Origin: Comamonas sp. SCN 67-35
Lineage (GTDB): Bacteria > Pseudomonadota > Gammaproteobacteria > Burkholderiales > Burkholderiaceae_C
NCBI GenBank assembly: GCA_001725255.1
Contig: MEFV01000011.1
Location: 1-64,000 of the forward strand
Direction: 5' to 3'
Length of the DNA stretch: 64,000 bases
The notes below the pieces were generated by a model. It did no database searches and was not told where the DNA came from. It was given only the letters and a program-made list of their open reading frames with translations. Below, in pieces: positions 38,174-49,674 of the stretch (position 1 is its first letter; each line of letters begins with the position of its first letter). Position numbers and translations under genes: made by a program.

Positions 38174-40717
38174 ATGCCATCGCTTCTTTCCCCGACGCAC
38201 GCCCGCGCACCCTGCGCCCTCGCGCTGGGCTGGCGCACCCTGCGGCGCGACCTGCGCGCGGGGGAACTGCGCCTGCTGATGCTGGCCGTGCTGCTGGCCG
38301 TGGCGGCGCTTGCCAGCGTCGGTTTCTTCGCCGACCGGCTGCAGGGCGGCCTGCAGCGTGATGCGGTGCAGCTGCTGGGCGGCGACGTGGTCATCGTGAG
38401 CGACCAGGCCACGCCCGCCGCCTTCCTGGACGAGGCGCGCGCGCTGGGCCTGGCGGGCGTGGACACGCTGGCCTTTCCCACGATGGCGCGCGCCGATGAT
38501 GCCCAGGGCGGCGCCAGCCGCCTCGTCGCGCTCAAGAGCGTGGCGCCCGGCTATCCGCTGCGCGGGCGCATGCAGACGGCCGCGGGCCCGGACCAGGCGG
38601 GCACGCCGACCGAGGGCATACCCGCGCCGGGGCAGGTCTGGGTGGACGCGCCGCTGCTGGGCGCGCTCGATCTGGCCGTGGGCGATGTGCTGTGGCTGGG
38701 TGATGCAAAGCTCGTGATTGCCCGCGTCATCACGCTCGAACCCGACCGCGGCAGCGGCTTCATGAGCTTTGCGCCGCGCGTGATGATGAACCGGGCCGAT
38801 CTGCAGGCCACGGCGCTGGTGCAGCCCGCCAGCCGCATCACCTGGCGCTACGCGGTGGCGGGCGATGCCCCGGCCGTGGCGCACTATACCGCCTGGGCAC
38901 AGCAGCAGATCAAGGGCGAGCGCGGCGTGCGCGTCGAGTCGCTCGCCAGCGGCCGCCCCGAGATGCGCCAGACGCTGGATCGCGCCGGGCAGTTCCTGAA
39001 CCTCGTGGCGCTGCTTGCGGCCCTGCTCGCGGCCGTGGCGGTGGCGCTGGCGGCGCGCGCGTTCGCGGCCCGGCACGTCGATGCCGCGGCGCTGCTGCGC
39101 GTTCTCGGGCTGGCCCAGCGCAAGATTGCCGGCGCCTATCTGGTCGAGTTTGGGCTGGCCGGGCTCTTTGCCAGCGCGCTGGGCGTGGTTCTGGGCTGGG
39201 GCGTGCATTGGGTCTTCGTCTGGCTGCTGGCAGCGCTGGTGCCCGCGGGGCTGCCGCCCGCCAGCGGCTGGCCCGCACTGCTGGGCATGGGCGTGGGGCT
39301 CACGCTGCTCATGGCCTTCGGCCTGCCGCCGGTGCTGCAGCTGGCGCGCGTGCCGCCGCTGCGCGTGATCCGGCGCGACGTGGGCGCGATCAAGCCGGTG
39401 TCGGCGGCGGTGCTGCTGCTGGGCGTGGGCGGCTTTGCCGCGCTGCTGCTCATCGTCAGCCGCAGCTGGCGCCTGGGGCTGATCGCCGTCGGCGGCTTTG
39501 CGGCGGCCGTGCTGCTGTTCGCGCTGCTGGCGTGGCTGGTGGTGTGGGTCCTGCGCAAGGCCGTGCATGAAACCCGCGCGCCGCGCTGGCTGGTGCTGGC
39601 CACGCGCCAGATCGCCGCGCGCCCGGCGTACGCGGTGGTGCAGGTCAGCAGCCTGGCCGTGGGTCTGCTCGCGCTCGTGCTGCTGGTGCTGCTGCGCACC
39701 GACCTGATCGCGAGCTGGCAGCAGGCCACGCCCGCCAGCGCGCCCGACCGCTTCGTCATCAACATCCAGCCCGATCAGGCCGAGGACTTTCGCGCGCTGC
39801 TCGCGAAGGCGGGCGTGACGCACTACGACTGGTATCCGATGTTCCGCGGCCGCCTCGTGGCCGTCAACGGCCGCGCCGTGAGCGCCGCCGACTACCAGGA
39901 TGAGCGCGCGCAGGGTCTGGTGGAGCGCGAGTTCAACCTCTCGCACACGCTGCAGGCGCCCGGGCACAACACCATCGTGGCCGGGCACTGGACGCCGGGC
40001 GAGGCGGGTGCGGTGAGCGTGGAAGAGGGCATCGCCCAGACCCTGGGGCTCAAGCTCGGCGACGTGCTGCGCTTTGACATGGCGGGCGTGACGAGCGAGG
40101 CGCGCATCACCAGCCTGCGCAAGGTGGACTGGAGCTCGATGCGCGCCAACTTCTTCGTGCTGTATCCGCTGGCGGACATGCCGGACGTGCCCGTCACCTA
40201 CCTGGCGGCCTACCGCGCACCGCCCGAGCGGGGCTTCGACAACGCGCTGGTGCGCCGCTTTCCCAACGTCACCAACGTGGATCTGAGCGCCACGCTGGCG
40301 CAGGTGCAGGGCGTGCTCACGCAGGTGGTGCGCGCGGTGGAGTTCCTCTTTGCCTTCACGCTGGCCGCGGGGCTCATCGTGCTGTTCGCGGCGGTGACGG
40401 CCACACGCGAGGAAAGGACAAGGGAATTTGCCATCATGCGTGCCCTGGGTGCGCGCGAGCGCCTGCTGCGCCAGGTGCAGCGGGCCGAGCTGGCCGGCGT
40501 GGGCCTGCTTGCCGGTCTGCTCGCCAGCAGTGTGGCCATGCTGGTGGGCGGCCTGCTGGCGCTGTACGTCTTCGACTTCACGTGGACGGCGCCGCTGTGG
40601 GTCCCGCTGGCGGGCAGCGCCGCGGGCGCTCTGCTGGCGCTCGCGGCGGGCTGGTGGGGCCTGCGCGATGTGCTGCGCCGGCCCGTGGTGCAGACGCTGC
40701 GCGAGGCCGCGCAATGA
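38174..40717 (+). CDS. YbbP-like FtsX-domain ABC transporter permease
   Basis: An 847-residue membrane protein with the YbbP architecture: an N-terminal segment, a large periplasmic domain (GGDVVIVSDQATPAAFLDEA), a four-helix FtsX domain (from about residue 275), a central helix block, a second periplasmic domain and a C-terminal FtsX domain (FTLAAGLIVLFAAVTATREE, FAIMRALGARERLLRQ). It would pair with a YbbA-like ATPase not in the window. YbbAP complexes are thought to extract hydrophobic substrates from membranes. It is divergent from the FNR-like gene. Confidence 0.9.
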   Translation: MPSLLSPTHARAPCALALGWRTLRRDLRAGELRLLMLAVLLAVAALASVGFFADRLQGGLQRDAVQLLGGDVVIVSDQATPAAFLDEARALGLAGVDTLAFPTMARADDAQGGASRLVALKSVAPGYPLRGRMQTAAGPDQAGTPTEGIPAPGQVWVDAPLLGALDLAVGDVLWLGDAKLVIARVITLEPDRGSGFMSFAPRVMMNRADLQATALVQPASRITWRYAVAGDAPAVAHYTAWAQQQIKGERGVRVESLASGRPEMRQTLDRAGQFLNLVALLAALLAAVAVALAARAFAARHVDAAALLRVLGLAQRKIAGAYLVEFGLAGLFASALGVVLGWGVHWVFVWLLAALVPAGLPPASGWPALLGMGVGLTLLMAFGLPPVLQLARVPPLRVIRRDVGAIKPVSAAVLLLGVGGFAALLLIVSRSWRLGLIAVGGFAAAVLLFALLAWLVVWVLRKAVHETRAPRWLVLATRQIAARPAYAVVQVSSLAVGLLALVLLVLLRTDLIASWQQATPASAPDRFVINIQPDQAEDFRALLAKAGVTHYDWYPMFRGRLVAVNGRAVSAADYQDERAQGLVEREFNLSHTLQAPGHNTIVAGHWTPGEAGAVSVEEGIAQTLGLKLGDVLRFDMAGVTSEARITSLRKVDWSSMRANFFVLYPLADMPDVPVTYLAAYRAPPERGFDNALVRRFPNVTNVDLSATLAQVQGVLTQVVRAVEFLFAFTLAAGLIVLFAAVTATREERTREFAIMRALGARERLLRQVQRAELAGVGLLAGLLASSVAMLVGGLLALYVFDFTWTAPLWVPLAGSAAGALLALAAGWWGLRDVLRRPVVQTLREAAQ

Positions 40718-40731
40718 AGGAGGAAGTGGTC

Positions 40732-40995
40732 GTGAATCAGGCGGTGAATGCAGGGGGCATGCCCGGCTGGGCCGATGCGCCCGAGGGCGAGGGCTGGAAC
40801 TGGCTGGCGCAGGATGCGGATGGGCGCTGGTTCTGGTATCGCACCGAACCGAAACTGAACTGGTCGGGCGGCGTGTGGCGCTCCAATTCGCGCAACCAGC
40901 AGCCGGCGGGCGAGGGCGCACCCAACCCCGATTGGGACCGCACGATGCGGGTGCGCCCAGGCGCCGAAACGCCTGGGTCGGCTGAGACACAATAG
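40732..40995 (+). CDS. Tryptophan-rich small hypothetical protein
   Basis: An 87-residue protein with eight tryptophans, concentrated in EGWNWLAQDADGRWFWYRTE and LNWSGGVWRSNSRNQQ. It has no cysteine, no signal and no membrane segment. I recognise no family. I chose the GTG at 40732 because GGAGG lies 8 bp upstream; an in-frame ATG at 40714 overlaps the permease stop (ATGA) and would add six residues by translational coupling. It lies between the YbbP-like gene and lemA on the same strand. No function proposed. Confidence 0.7.
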   Translation: MNQAVNAGGMPGWADAPEGEGWNWLAQDADGRWFWYRTEPKLNWSGGVWRSNSRNQQPAGEGAPNPDWDRTMRVRPGAETPGSAETQ

Positions 40996-41056
40996 CGCCC
41001 GGCCGCGCGTCCCGATGTCCCTGACCCGGCGCGGCCCGAGCAGGAGGAGGGGAACG

Positions 41057-41650
41057 ATGTCGCAGGTGGATTGGATGGTGCTGGCGCTGCTGGCCGTGGT
41101 GTTGATCTGGGCCGTCTCGGCCTACAACCGGCTGGTGGTGCTGAGAAACCGCATCGCCAATGCCTTCGGGCAGATCGACGTGCAGCTCAAGCGCCGCCAC
41201 GATCTCGTGCCCAACCTGGTGGAGGTGGCGCGCGGCTACCTGAAGCACGAAGCCGGCACGCTCGAAGCCGTGATCAGGGCGCGCGCCCAGGCGCTGGGCG
41301 CGGCGCAGGCGGCGCGCGAGGCGCCGGGCGATGCCGCGCGCATGGGGCAGCTGGCGCGGGCCGAGGCCCTGCTCGGCGGCAGCCTCGGGCGCCTGATGGT
41401 GCTGACCGAAAACTATCCCGAACTCAAGGCCGATGCGACGATGCGCGAGCTCTCCGAGGAGCTCACGAGCACGGAAAACCGCATCGGCTTCGCGCGCCAG
41501 GCCTACAACGACCAGGCGCTGGAGTTCAACGACGCGGCCACGCAGTTCCCCGCGCTCGTCGTCGCGCGGCTGTTCGGCTTTGGCGCCGCGCCCATGCTGC
41601 GTTCCACGCAGAGCGCCGAAGAGCGCGAGGTGCCCAGGGTCCAGTTCTGA
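41057..41650 (+). CDS. lemA: LemA family protein
   Basis: A 197-residue LemA protein. The N-terminal anchor WMVLALLAVVLIWAVSAYNR is followed by the family signature NAFGQIDVQLKRRHDLVPNL and LTENYPELKADATMRELSEE, then FARQAYNDQALEFNDAATQF. LemA proteins are four-helix-bundle membrane-associated proteins of uncertain function, often encoded beside M48 peptidases, as here. The ATG follows AGGAGGGGAACG, a strong ribosome site. Confidence 0.94.
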   Translation: MSQVDWMVLALLAVVLIWAVSAYNRLVVLRNRIANAFGQIDVQLKRRHDLVPNLVEVARGYLKHEAGTLEAVIRARAQALGAAQAAREAPGDAARMGQLARAEALLGGSLGRLMVLTENYPELKADATMRELSEELTSTENRIGFARQAYNDQALEFNDAATQFPALVVARLFGFGAAPMLRSTQSAEEREVPRVQF

Positions 41651-41669
41651 ACCGGCCCGCCCGCGCCGC

Positions 41670-42767
41670 ATGAAATTCTGGGACAGGCAGAACGCCGCGC
41701 GCGCCGAAACCCGGCGCCTGCTGCTGGCCTTCGGCCTCGCGGTGCTGCTGCTGCTCGTGGGGGTGCATCTGGCGCTGGCGCTGGCCTGGCTCGTCATGGC
41801 GGCGCTGCTGCCGGTGCACCTGCCGTTTCCGGCGGGGTTCATGGCCACCAACGTCGGGGTGTCGCTGCTGCTGGTGCTGGGCGGCTGGTGGATAGAGACG
41901 TCCAATCTGCGCGGCGGCGGCGTGAAACTGGCGCGGCGCATCGGCGCGCGCGAGGCCCGGCCCGGCGTCTCGCATGCCGAGCAGCGGCTGTGCAACATCG
42001 TCGACGAGCTGTCCATCGCCGCGCACATGCCGCGCCCGCAGGTCATGGTGTTGCCGCGTGCCGAGGCCATCAACGCCTTCGCCGCCGGCTGGGGCGAGGA
42101 CGACGCGGTGGTCGCCGTCACGCAGGGGGCGCTCGATTACCTCGATCGCGAGGAGCTGCAGGGCATGGTGGCGCATGAGCTCAGCCACCTGCACGAGGGT
42201 GACACGCGCCTGAAGATGCGGCTGGCGGGCATGGTTTTCGGCCTGGAGCTGATCACCAACTTCGGCAACGAGGTGCGCGAGCGCGGCGGGCTGGCGTGGT
42301 GGTTCGGCAGCGCCATCATGGTGGCGGGCAGCGCCGGCTGGCTCACGGGGCGCTTGCTCAAGGCCGCGGTCTCGCGCCAGCGCGAGCTCCTGGCGGACGC
42401 ACGCGCGGTGCAATGGACGCGCAGCCGCGACGGCCTGGGACAGGTGCTGCGCAAGGTGATGACGCAGCGCGCGCAGCAGGAGCCTGGCAGGCGCTCGACC
42501 CGGGCCGACGACGGTGGCCTGGCGCATCCGGCCGTCGAACACATGCTGCTGGTGCAGCCGCTCGATGAGCGGCGCTGGCTGCGGCGCCTGGACAGCCACC
42601 CGCCGCTTGGGGAACGCGTACGGGCGATCTACGGCCGCCCCATGGCGCCGCTGCCGGTGGCGCCCGTCCAGGTGGCGCCCGAGTCCGGACGGCGTGAGAC
42701 GGTGATGCCGGGCGCGAAGCCGCTGGCGGCGCAATTCGATCCGTTCGCACGCCGCGGGCAGGCGTAA
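41670..42767 (+). CDS. M48-family membrane metalloprotease (HtpX-like)
   Basis: A 365-residue zinc metallopeptidase. Two N-terminal membrane segments (LLAFGLAVLLLLVGVHLALAL, with a second at VGVSLLLVLGGWWIE) precede the catalytic motif VAHELSHLHEGD (HExxH) and the downstream ligand glutamate in QRELLADARAVQWTRSRD. A further hydrophobic stretch lies between them. Such enzymes degrade misfolded membrane proteins. It begins 19 bp after lemA, a common pairing that suggests joint function. Confidence 0.92.
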   Translation: MKFWDRQNAARAETRRLLLAFGLAVLLLLVGVHLALALAWLVMAALLPVHLPFPAGFMATNVGVSLLLVLGGWWIETSNLRGGGVKLARRIGAREARPGVSHAEQRLCNIVDELSIAAHMPRPQVMVLPRAEAINAFAAGWGEDDAVVAVTQGALDYLDREELQGMVAHELSHLHEGDTRLKMRLAGMVFGLELITNFGNEVRERGGLAWWFGSAIMVAGSAGWLTGRLLKAAVSRQRELLADARAVQWTRSRDGLGQVLRKVMTQRAQQEPGRRSTRADDGGLAHPAVEHMLLVQPLDERRWLRRLDSHPPLGERVRAIYGRPMAPLPVAPVQVAPESGRRETVMPGAKPLAAQFDPFARRGQA

Positions 42768-42847
42768 GCGGCGTCCCCGGCGGCCTCGTCCCCAGGTGCG
42801 CTCCGTGGCGGGCGGGCTGTTGCCACCCGCTCGTGGCACTATTGAAG

Positions 42848-42902
42848 CAATAGCTACTCGCGCTTGACTGGCAAGCGTTGCAGCCTGTTTTGGCTAAAAA
42901 TT
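42848..42902 (+). repeat. Dispersed repeat, copy 5 (between two convergent genes)
   Basis: CAATAGCTACTCGCGCTTGA then CTGGCAAGCGTTGCAGCCTG and TTTTGGCTAAAAATT. The CGCTTGACTGGCAAGCG core is a perfect seven-base inverted repeat. It lies between the convergent M48 and Smr genes, where it could act as a weak terminator. Confidence 0.8.
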
Positions 42903-42928
42903 GGCGATCGCAGAGGCTGCTCGCCCGC

Positions 42929-43621
42929 TCAGGTCTTGCGCCGATGGGGCTGCAGCAGCACCACGAGCGCCCCGGCGCCGCCGTCGGCCGGGCGTGCCTG
43001 CACGAAGGCGAGGACCTCGCGTTTCTGCACCAGCCAGGCCTGCACGCGGCCCTTGAGCACCGGCGCCTTGCCCGGCGAGCCCAGCCCCTTGCCGTGGATG
43101 ATGCGCACGCAGCGCAGCCCCGTGCGGTGCGCGAGGCGGATGAACATCGCCAGCGCCTCGCGAGCCTCGTCGCGGCGCAGGCCGTGCAGGTCGAGCTGGC
43201 GCTGGATGCTCCAGTGCCCGGCACGCAGCTTGCGCGTCACCTCCGGGCCGATGCCGGGGCGGCGAAAGCTCATCTGGTCATCGACGTCGAGCAGTGTGCT
43301 GACGTCGAATTCGTCGCTCAGCGACTCGATCAGCACCTGCCTTTCGTCGAGCTCGCGCTGCAGCGGGCGCGGCTCGGGCGCGGGGGGCGCGAACCGGTGG
43401 CGCGTCTGGCCGCTCCTGAGCGGCTGCACCTGGCCCACCGCGCTTTCAAACAGATGCTGCGCCGCCCAGGCCCGTTGCCTGGCCTCGCGCTCGGCCCGCT
43501 CGCGTGCCGCTTCGCGTTCTTGCGCCGCCTGCAGCGCGCGGCGCAGCTGCGCCAGCTCGCCCAGCGAGCGCACGAGCAGGCGCGTCCTGGGGCGCTGAGC
43601 GGCCGCGCGCGCGGATGTCAC
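42929..43621 (-). CDS. Smr-domain endonuclease-like protein
   Basis: A 230-residue protein with an N-terminal coiled coil ([17 protein letters not shown]) and a C-terminal Smr domain: [33 protein letters not shown] and [18 protein letters not shown]. It resembles SmrB/YfcN, the stalled-ribosome mRNA endonuclease, in having the DLHG, HGKG and DGGxGA motifs. The start is a GTG at 43621 in a GTGA overlap with the radC stop. Exact role is inferred from domain family. Confidence 0.9.
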   Translation of the reverse strand: MTSARAAAQRPRTRLLVRSLGELAQLRRALQAAQEREAARERAEREARQRAWAAQHLFESAVGQVQPLRSGQTRHRFAPPAPEPRPLQRELDERQVLIESLSDEFDVSTLLDVDDQMSFRRPGIGPEVTRKLRAGHWSIQRQLDLHGLRRDEAREALAMFIRLAHRTGLRCVRIIHGKGLGSPGKAPVLKGRVQAWLVQKREVLAFVQARPADGGAGALVVLLQPHRRKT

Positions 43622-44334
43622 ACCAGGCCCTTCTCGGCCATCGACAGCGCCCCGCCCGGCGCGACGATGATGTGGTCGAGCACGCGCACATCGATCAGCG
43701 CCAGTGCGCTCTTGAGCGTCTGCGTCAGCGCCTCGTCGGCGCGGCTGGGCGTGAGGCTGCCGCTGGGGTGGTTGTGCGCCAGCACCACGCTCGCGGCGCC
43801 ATGGTGCAGCGCGCGCAGCACCACCTCGCGCGGGTACACCGCCGTCTGCGTGAGCGTGCCGCGAAACAGCTCTTCGAAGACGATCAATCGGTGCTGACTG
43901 TCGAGCAGCAGCAGCGCGAACACTTCGTGCGGCTGCGCGCCCAGGTGCAGCTGCAGGTAGTGGCGCACGGCCTCGGGCGTGTCGAGCACGGCGCGCTCCT
44001 TCAGCTGCTGCGCCAGCGCCCGGCGGGCGAGTTCCATCACCGCGAGCAGCTCGGTGCGCTTGGCCGGGCCCAGGCCCTTGATGCGCTTGAGATCGTCGCC
44101 GCTGGCGGCGAGCAGCCCGGCGATGCCGCCGAAGCCGCCCGTGGCCTTGCCGCTGGCCACATCGTGCGTGGGCGCGTCCAGCAGCTCCTGCGCCAGTTGC
44201 AGCACGCCCTTGCCCTGGATGCCGGTGCGCAGCAGCAGCGCCAGCAGCTCCGCGTCCGACAGGGCGGCCGCGCCGCGTGCCAGCAGCTTTTCGCGCGGCT
44301 GGCTGTCGGCAGGCAGGTCTTTGAGCGGTGGCAT
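43618..44334 (-). CDS. radC: RadC family JAB-domain protein
   Basis: A 238-residue RadC protein: [20 protein letters not shown], a helix-hairpin-helix motif ([20 protein letters not shown]) and the JAMM metal motif [19 protein letters not shown] near the C-terminus. Despite the name its role in recombination is doubtful; it may act on DNA or a protein partner. I chose the ATG at 44334, where MPPLKDLP matches the family start; ten more codons are possible. It overlaps smr by 4 bp. Confidence 0.94.
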   Translation of the reverse strand: MPPLKDLPADSQPREKLLARGAAALSDAELLALLLRTGIQGKGVLQLAQELLDAPTHDVASGKATGGFGGIAGLLAASGDDLKRIKGLGPAKRTELLAVMELARRALAQQLKERAVLDTPEAVRHYLQLHLGAQPHEVFALLLLDSQHRLIVFEELFRGTLTQTAVYPREVVLRALHHGAASVVLAHNHPSGSLTPSRADEALTQTLKSALALIDVRVLDHIIVAPGGALSMAEKGLV

Positions 44335-44401
44335 GGCGGGTCGGCGATAGGGGTTTGGCGGCATTTCCTAGAATCGGGCAGTTTATCCAGGGTACGCTGT
44401 C

Positions 44402-44872
44402 ATGACAGATTCTTCCGCCACCGCCGCGCCTGCGAAGGTCGAGCAAGGCTCCTTCCTCACGCTGCACTACCGCCTCGCGGGCCCGGCGGGCGACGTGATC
44501 AACACCTTCGCGAGCCGCCCGGCGACGATTTCGGTCGGCACGGGCGAGCTTTCGCCCGCGCTGGAGGCGCGTCTCATCGGCTTGGCCGAGGGCGCGCGCG
44601 TCACCTTCGAGGTGGCCGCGGGCGAGGCCTTCGGCGAGCGCAACCCCGAGATGCAGCAGTGGGTGGCCAGAAAGCTGCTGGACGACATGGGCGACCCCGA
44701 GGATGTCTACCATGTGGGCGAGGTGGTGGAGTTCGCCACGCCCGATGGCAGCGGCACCTATGCCGGCGCGGTCATGGAGGTGCGCGATGATGGCGCGCTG
44801 CGCGTCGATTTCAACCACCCGCTGGCGGGCCGTCCCGTCACGTTCGAAGTACAGATCATCGGAGTGTTATGA
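44402..44872 (+). CDS. slpA: FKBP-type peptidyl-prolyl isomerase (SlpA family)
   Basis: A 156-residue SlyD/SlpA-like FKBP with [40 protein letters not shown], the insert-in-flap domain [15 protein letters not shown] and the late [20 protein letters not shown]. It catalyses proline isomerisation and may act as a ribosome-associated chaperone. It overlaps ispH by ATGA, the standard slpA-ispH arrangement in proteobacteria. Confidence 0.94.
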   Translation: MTDSSATAAPAKVEQGSFLTLHYRLAGPAGDVINTFASRPATISVGTGELSPALEARLIGLAEGARVTFEVAAGEAFGERNPEMQQWVARKLLDDMGDPEDVYHVGEVVEFATPDGSGTYAGAVMEVRDDGALRVDFNHPLAGRPVTFEVQIIGVL

Positions 44873-45879
44873 GCGTCAACAAACCCCAGGAAGTCCTCCT
44901 TGCGCAGCCGCGCGGCTTTTGCGCGGGGGTCGATCGCGCGATCGAGATCGTCGAGCGCGCGCTGGTCAAGTTCGGCGCGCCCATCTACGTGCGCCACGAG
45001 ATCGTGCACAACACCTATGTCGTCAACGACCTGAAGGCCAAGGGCGCGATCTTCGTCGAGGAGCTGGAGGGCATTCCCAAGGGCTCGATCGTGATCTTCT
45101 CGGCCCATGGCGTGAGCCGCGCGCTGCAGCAAGAGGCCGTGGCCCGGGGCCTGAAGGTCTACGACGCCACCTGCCCGCTCGTCACCAAGGTGCATGTGGA
45201 GGTGGCCAAGCTCGCGCGCGAGGGCTATGAATTCATCATGATCGGCCACGCCGGCCACCCCGAGGTCGAAGGCACGATGGGCCAGCTCGACGGTGGCATT
45301 TACCTGGTGCAGGATCTGTCGGACGTGGCGAAGATCACGCCGCGCCAGACCGAGAAGCTCGCGCTCGTGACGCAGACCACGCTCTCGGTGGACGACGCGC
45401 GCGAGATCACCGCGGCGATCCGCGCGCGCTTTCCCGCCGTGCGCGAGCCCAAGCAGCAGGACATCTGCTACGCCACGCAGAACCGCCAGGATGCGGTCAA
45501 GCTCCTGACGCGCCAGGTGCAGATGATCATCGTCGTGGGCAGTGCAACCAGCTCCAACAGCAACCGCCTGCTGGAGCTGGCACAGCGCATGGGCACGCCC
45601 GCGCACATGGTCGACAGCGCCGACGAACTCAGGAATGAATGGTTTGACGGCATGACGCGCGTGGGCCTGACGGCCGGAGCCTCGGCGCCGGAAATCCTGG
45701 TGCAGCAGGTGATCGCGCGCATCAAGGAGATCAGCGGCGTCGCGGTGCGCACCATGGAGGGCGTGACCGAAGACATGCGCTTTCCGCTGCCCAAGGGACT
45801 CAAGCTCGACGGCGAGGAGCAGCCCGAGCGCTCGGCGCTGCACGTGCGCGCGCAGGGCGCGGATTCGGCAAAACTCTGA
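44869..45879 (+). CDS. ispH: 4-hydroxy-3-methylbut-2-enyl diphosphate reductase IspH
   Basis: A 336-residue [4Fe-4S] enzyme, the last step of the MEP isoprenoid pathway, converting HMBPP to IPP and DMAPP. The three cluster cysteines are in [29 protein letters not shown] and [14 protein letters not shown]. The substrate motif [17 protein letters not shown] is present. Coupled to slpA upstream. A dispersed repeat begins immediately after its stop. Confidence 0.97.
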   Translation: MSVNKPQEVLLAQPRGFCAGVDRAIEIVERALVKFGAPIYVRHEIVHNTYVVNDLKAKGAIFVEELEGIPKGSIVIFSAHGVSRALQQEAVARGLKVYDATCPLVTKVHVEVAKLAREGYEFIMIGHAGHPEVEGTMGQLDGGIYLVQDLSDVAKITPRQTEKLALVTQTTLSVDDAREITAAIRARFPAVREPKQQDICYATQNRQDAVKLLTRQVQMIIVVGSATSSNSNRLLELAQRMGTPAHMVDSADELRNEWFDGMTRVGLTAGASAPEILVQQVIARIKEISGVAVRTMEGVTEDMRFPLPKGLKLDGEEQPERSALHVRAQGADSAKL

Positions 45880-45931
45880 ATTGATAGCTGCAAGCGCTTC
45901 ATGGATAAGGCCTGGAGCCATTTTTGACTCA
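45880..45931 (+). repeat. Dispersed repeat, copy 6 (directly after ispH)
   Basis: ATTGATAGCTGCAAGCGCTT then CATGGATAAGGCCTGGAGCC and ATTTTTGACTCA. It starts one base after the ispH stop codon and shares the GATAGCTG...GCGCTT...GGAGCCATTTTT order with the other copies. Confidence 0.8.
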
Positions 45932-45992
45932 TATCTTCGGCGCGACCGTCTGACAGGCCCCACAATCAGGGCATCTCAGCTGACCTGAACCC

Positions 45993-47291
45993 ATGGTCGA
46001 AATCGCCGTTCTGTTGGCGCTCATTGTGCTCAATGGCCTGTTCGCCATGTCCGAACTGGCGCTGGTGTCCGCGCGCAGGGCGCGGCTGCAAAAGCTCATC
46101 GACGAGGGCGACGCGGGCGCCATCGCCGCGGCCCGGCTGGGCGAGAACCCCACGCGCTTTCTCTCCGCCATCCAGATCGGCATCACCTCGATCGGCGTGC
46201 TCAACGGCATCGTCGGCGAATCGGCGCTGGCGCAGCCGGTGGCCCGCTGGCTGGTCGACTGGGGGGTGCAGGCCAAGACGGCGGACTATCTGTCGCTGGG
46301 CGTGGCGGTCGTCGTCATCACCTATTTTTCCATCGTGGTGGGCGAGCTCGTGCCCAAGCGCCTGGGCCAGAGCTACCCCGAACTGATCGCGCGCATCGTG
46401 GCACGGCCCATCGATGGCCTGGCGCGCGCCACGCGCCCCTTCGTGCGCCTGCTCACCATTTCCACGGAAGCGCTGTTGCGCCTGATCGGCGTGAACGAGG
46501 CGCGCGAGACAGTCACCGAGGACGAAATCCACGCCATGCTCGCCGAAGGCACGAGCGCGGGCGTGATCGAGCGCGACGAGCATCAGATGGTGCGCAACAT
46601 CTTTCGCCTGGACGAACGGCGCATCGGCTCGCTCATGGTGCCGCGCGCGGACGTGGTGTCCCTGGATGTGCTCGACCCCTTCGAGCACAACCTGGCGTGC
46701 ATCGAGCGCTCCAGCCATGCGCACTTTCCCGTGGTGCGCGGCGGCCTGGAGCACATCCTGGGCGTGGTGCGCGCGCGCCAGTGGCTGGCCCGCGTGCTGC
46801 GCGACCCGGCGGCGCAGGCGCTCGACGCCGAGCTGCTGCAGCCGCCGCTGTACGTGCCCGAAACCATCGACAGCATGGAGCTGCTGCACGATTTTCGCCG
46901 CTCGGGCGTGCACATGGCCTTCGTCGTCGATGAGTATGGCGAGGTGCAGGGCATCGTCACCGTGCAGGATCTGGTGGAAGCGATCACCGGCGAATTCAAG
47001 ACCCACGACCCCGGCGACGCCTGGGCCGTGCAGCGGGCCGACGGCTCGTGGCTGCTGGACGGCCACATTCCCGTGCCCGAGCTCAAGGACTGCCTGGGCC
47101 TGGCCAGCGTGCCCGAGGAAGACAAGGAGCGCTATCAGACGCTTGCCGGCATGCTCATGCTGCTCAGCGGCAAGGTGCTGAGCGAAACCGACGTGGTGCA
47201 GTGGGAACAGTGGCAGTTCGAGATCGTGGACATGGACGGCAAGGCCATCGACAAGGTGCTGGCCACGCGGCTGCCCGACGCGCAGGAATCC

Positions 47292-47303
<12 letters not shown>
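45993..47303 (+). CDS. HlyC/CorC-type CNNM-domain transporter
   Basis: A 436-residue protein with an N-terminal CNNM/DUF21 domain of four membrane segments (VEIAVLLALIVLNGLFAMSE, IGITSIGVLNGIVGES, YFSIVVGELVPKRLGQSYPE), two CBS domains (from about residue 200, MVPRADVVSLDVLD and VDEYGEVQGIVTVQDLVEAI) and a C-terminal CorC/HlyC transporter-associated domain. Family members are linked to magnesium or cobalt efflux. Its last 12 bases overlap the convergent CBS gene. Confidence 0.93.
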
Positions 47304-49340
<2,037 letters not shown>

Positions 49341-49371
49341 ATTCGCCGCTACAATCGCCGGTTCGAGTCGC

Positions 49372-49461
<90 letters not shown>

Positions 49462-49468
49462 GAAATGC

Positions 49469-49501
49469 AGCCCAGGTGAATCCATCACCTGGGCTTTTTT
49501 T
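49469..49501 (+). terminator. Intrinsic terminator after tRNA-Ser
   Basis: An 11-bp perfect stem AGCCCAGGTGA / TCACCTGGGCT with a short loop, followed by a T7 run. It begins 8 bp after the tRNA and ends the serS-tRNA transcript. Confidence 0.95.
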
Positions 49502-49647
49502 GTGCGTGTTGTCGCTTCGCGGCGTCCGCCGTTGCTTTGAACGGCCCGATGGATTCTGGTTCTCGTGCAAGCGCCTATCGGGCGGGGCCGGAGTTGTACT
49601 GGCTCCGGAGGTTCATCCAGAACTTGACAGACGTCTCGAAGAAGCGA

Positions 49648-49667
49648 GCCCGCCTGAATTGGCGGGC
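49648..49667 (-). terminator. Stem-loop downstream of the alcohol dehydrogenase gene
   Basis: A perfect seven-bp stem GCCCGCC / GGCGGGC with a six-base loop lies 8 bp after the adh stop on the minus strand. No T run follows, so termination is likely but incomplete. The rest of the 173-bp gap between the tRNA terminator and adh holds nothing else I can identify. Confidence 0.5.
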
Positions 49668-49674
49668 ATCGCAT

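Noticed and set aside
38150..42121. A 1323-codon open frame on the minus strand opposite the YbbP, lemA and M48 genes
   Set aside because: It is a GC-driven antisense frame: its translation is low-complexity His/Arg/Gln/Ala-rich with no family motif, and the plus-strand genes are clearly real.
42848..42902. Repeat copies considered as CRISPR repeats
   Set aside because: They are scattered kilobases apart with no regular spacers and no cas genes in the window.
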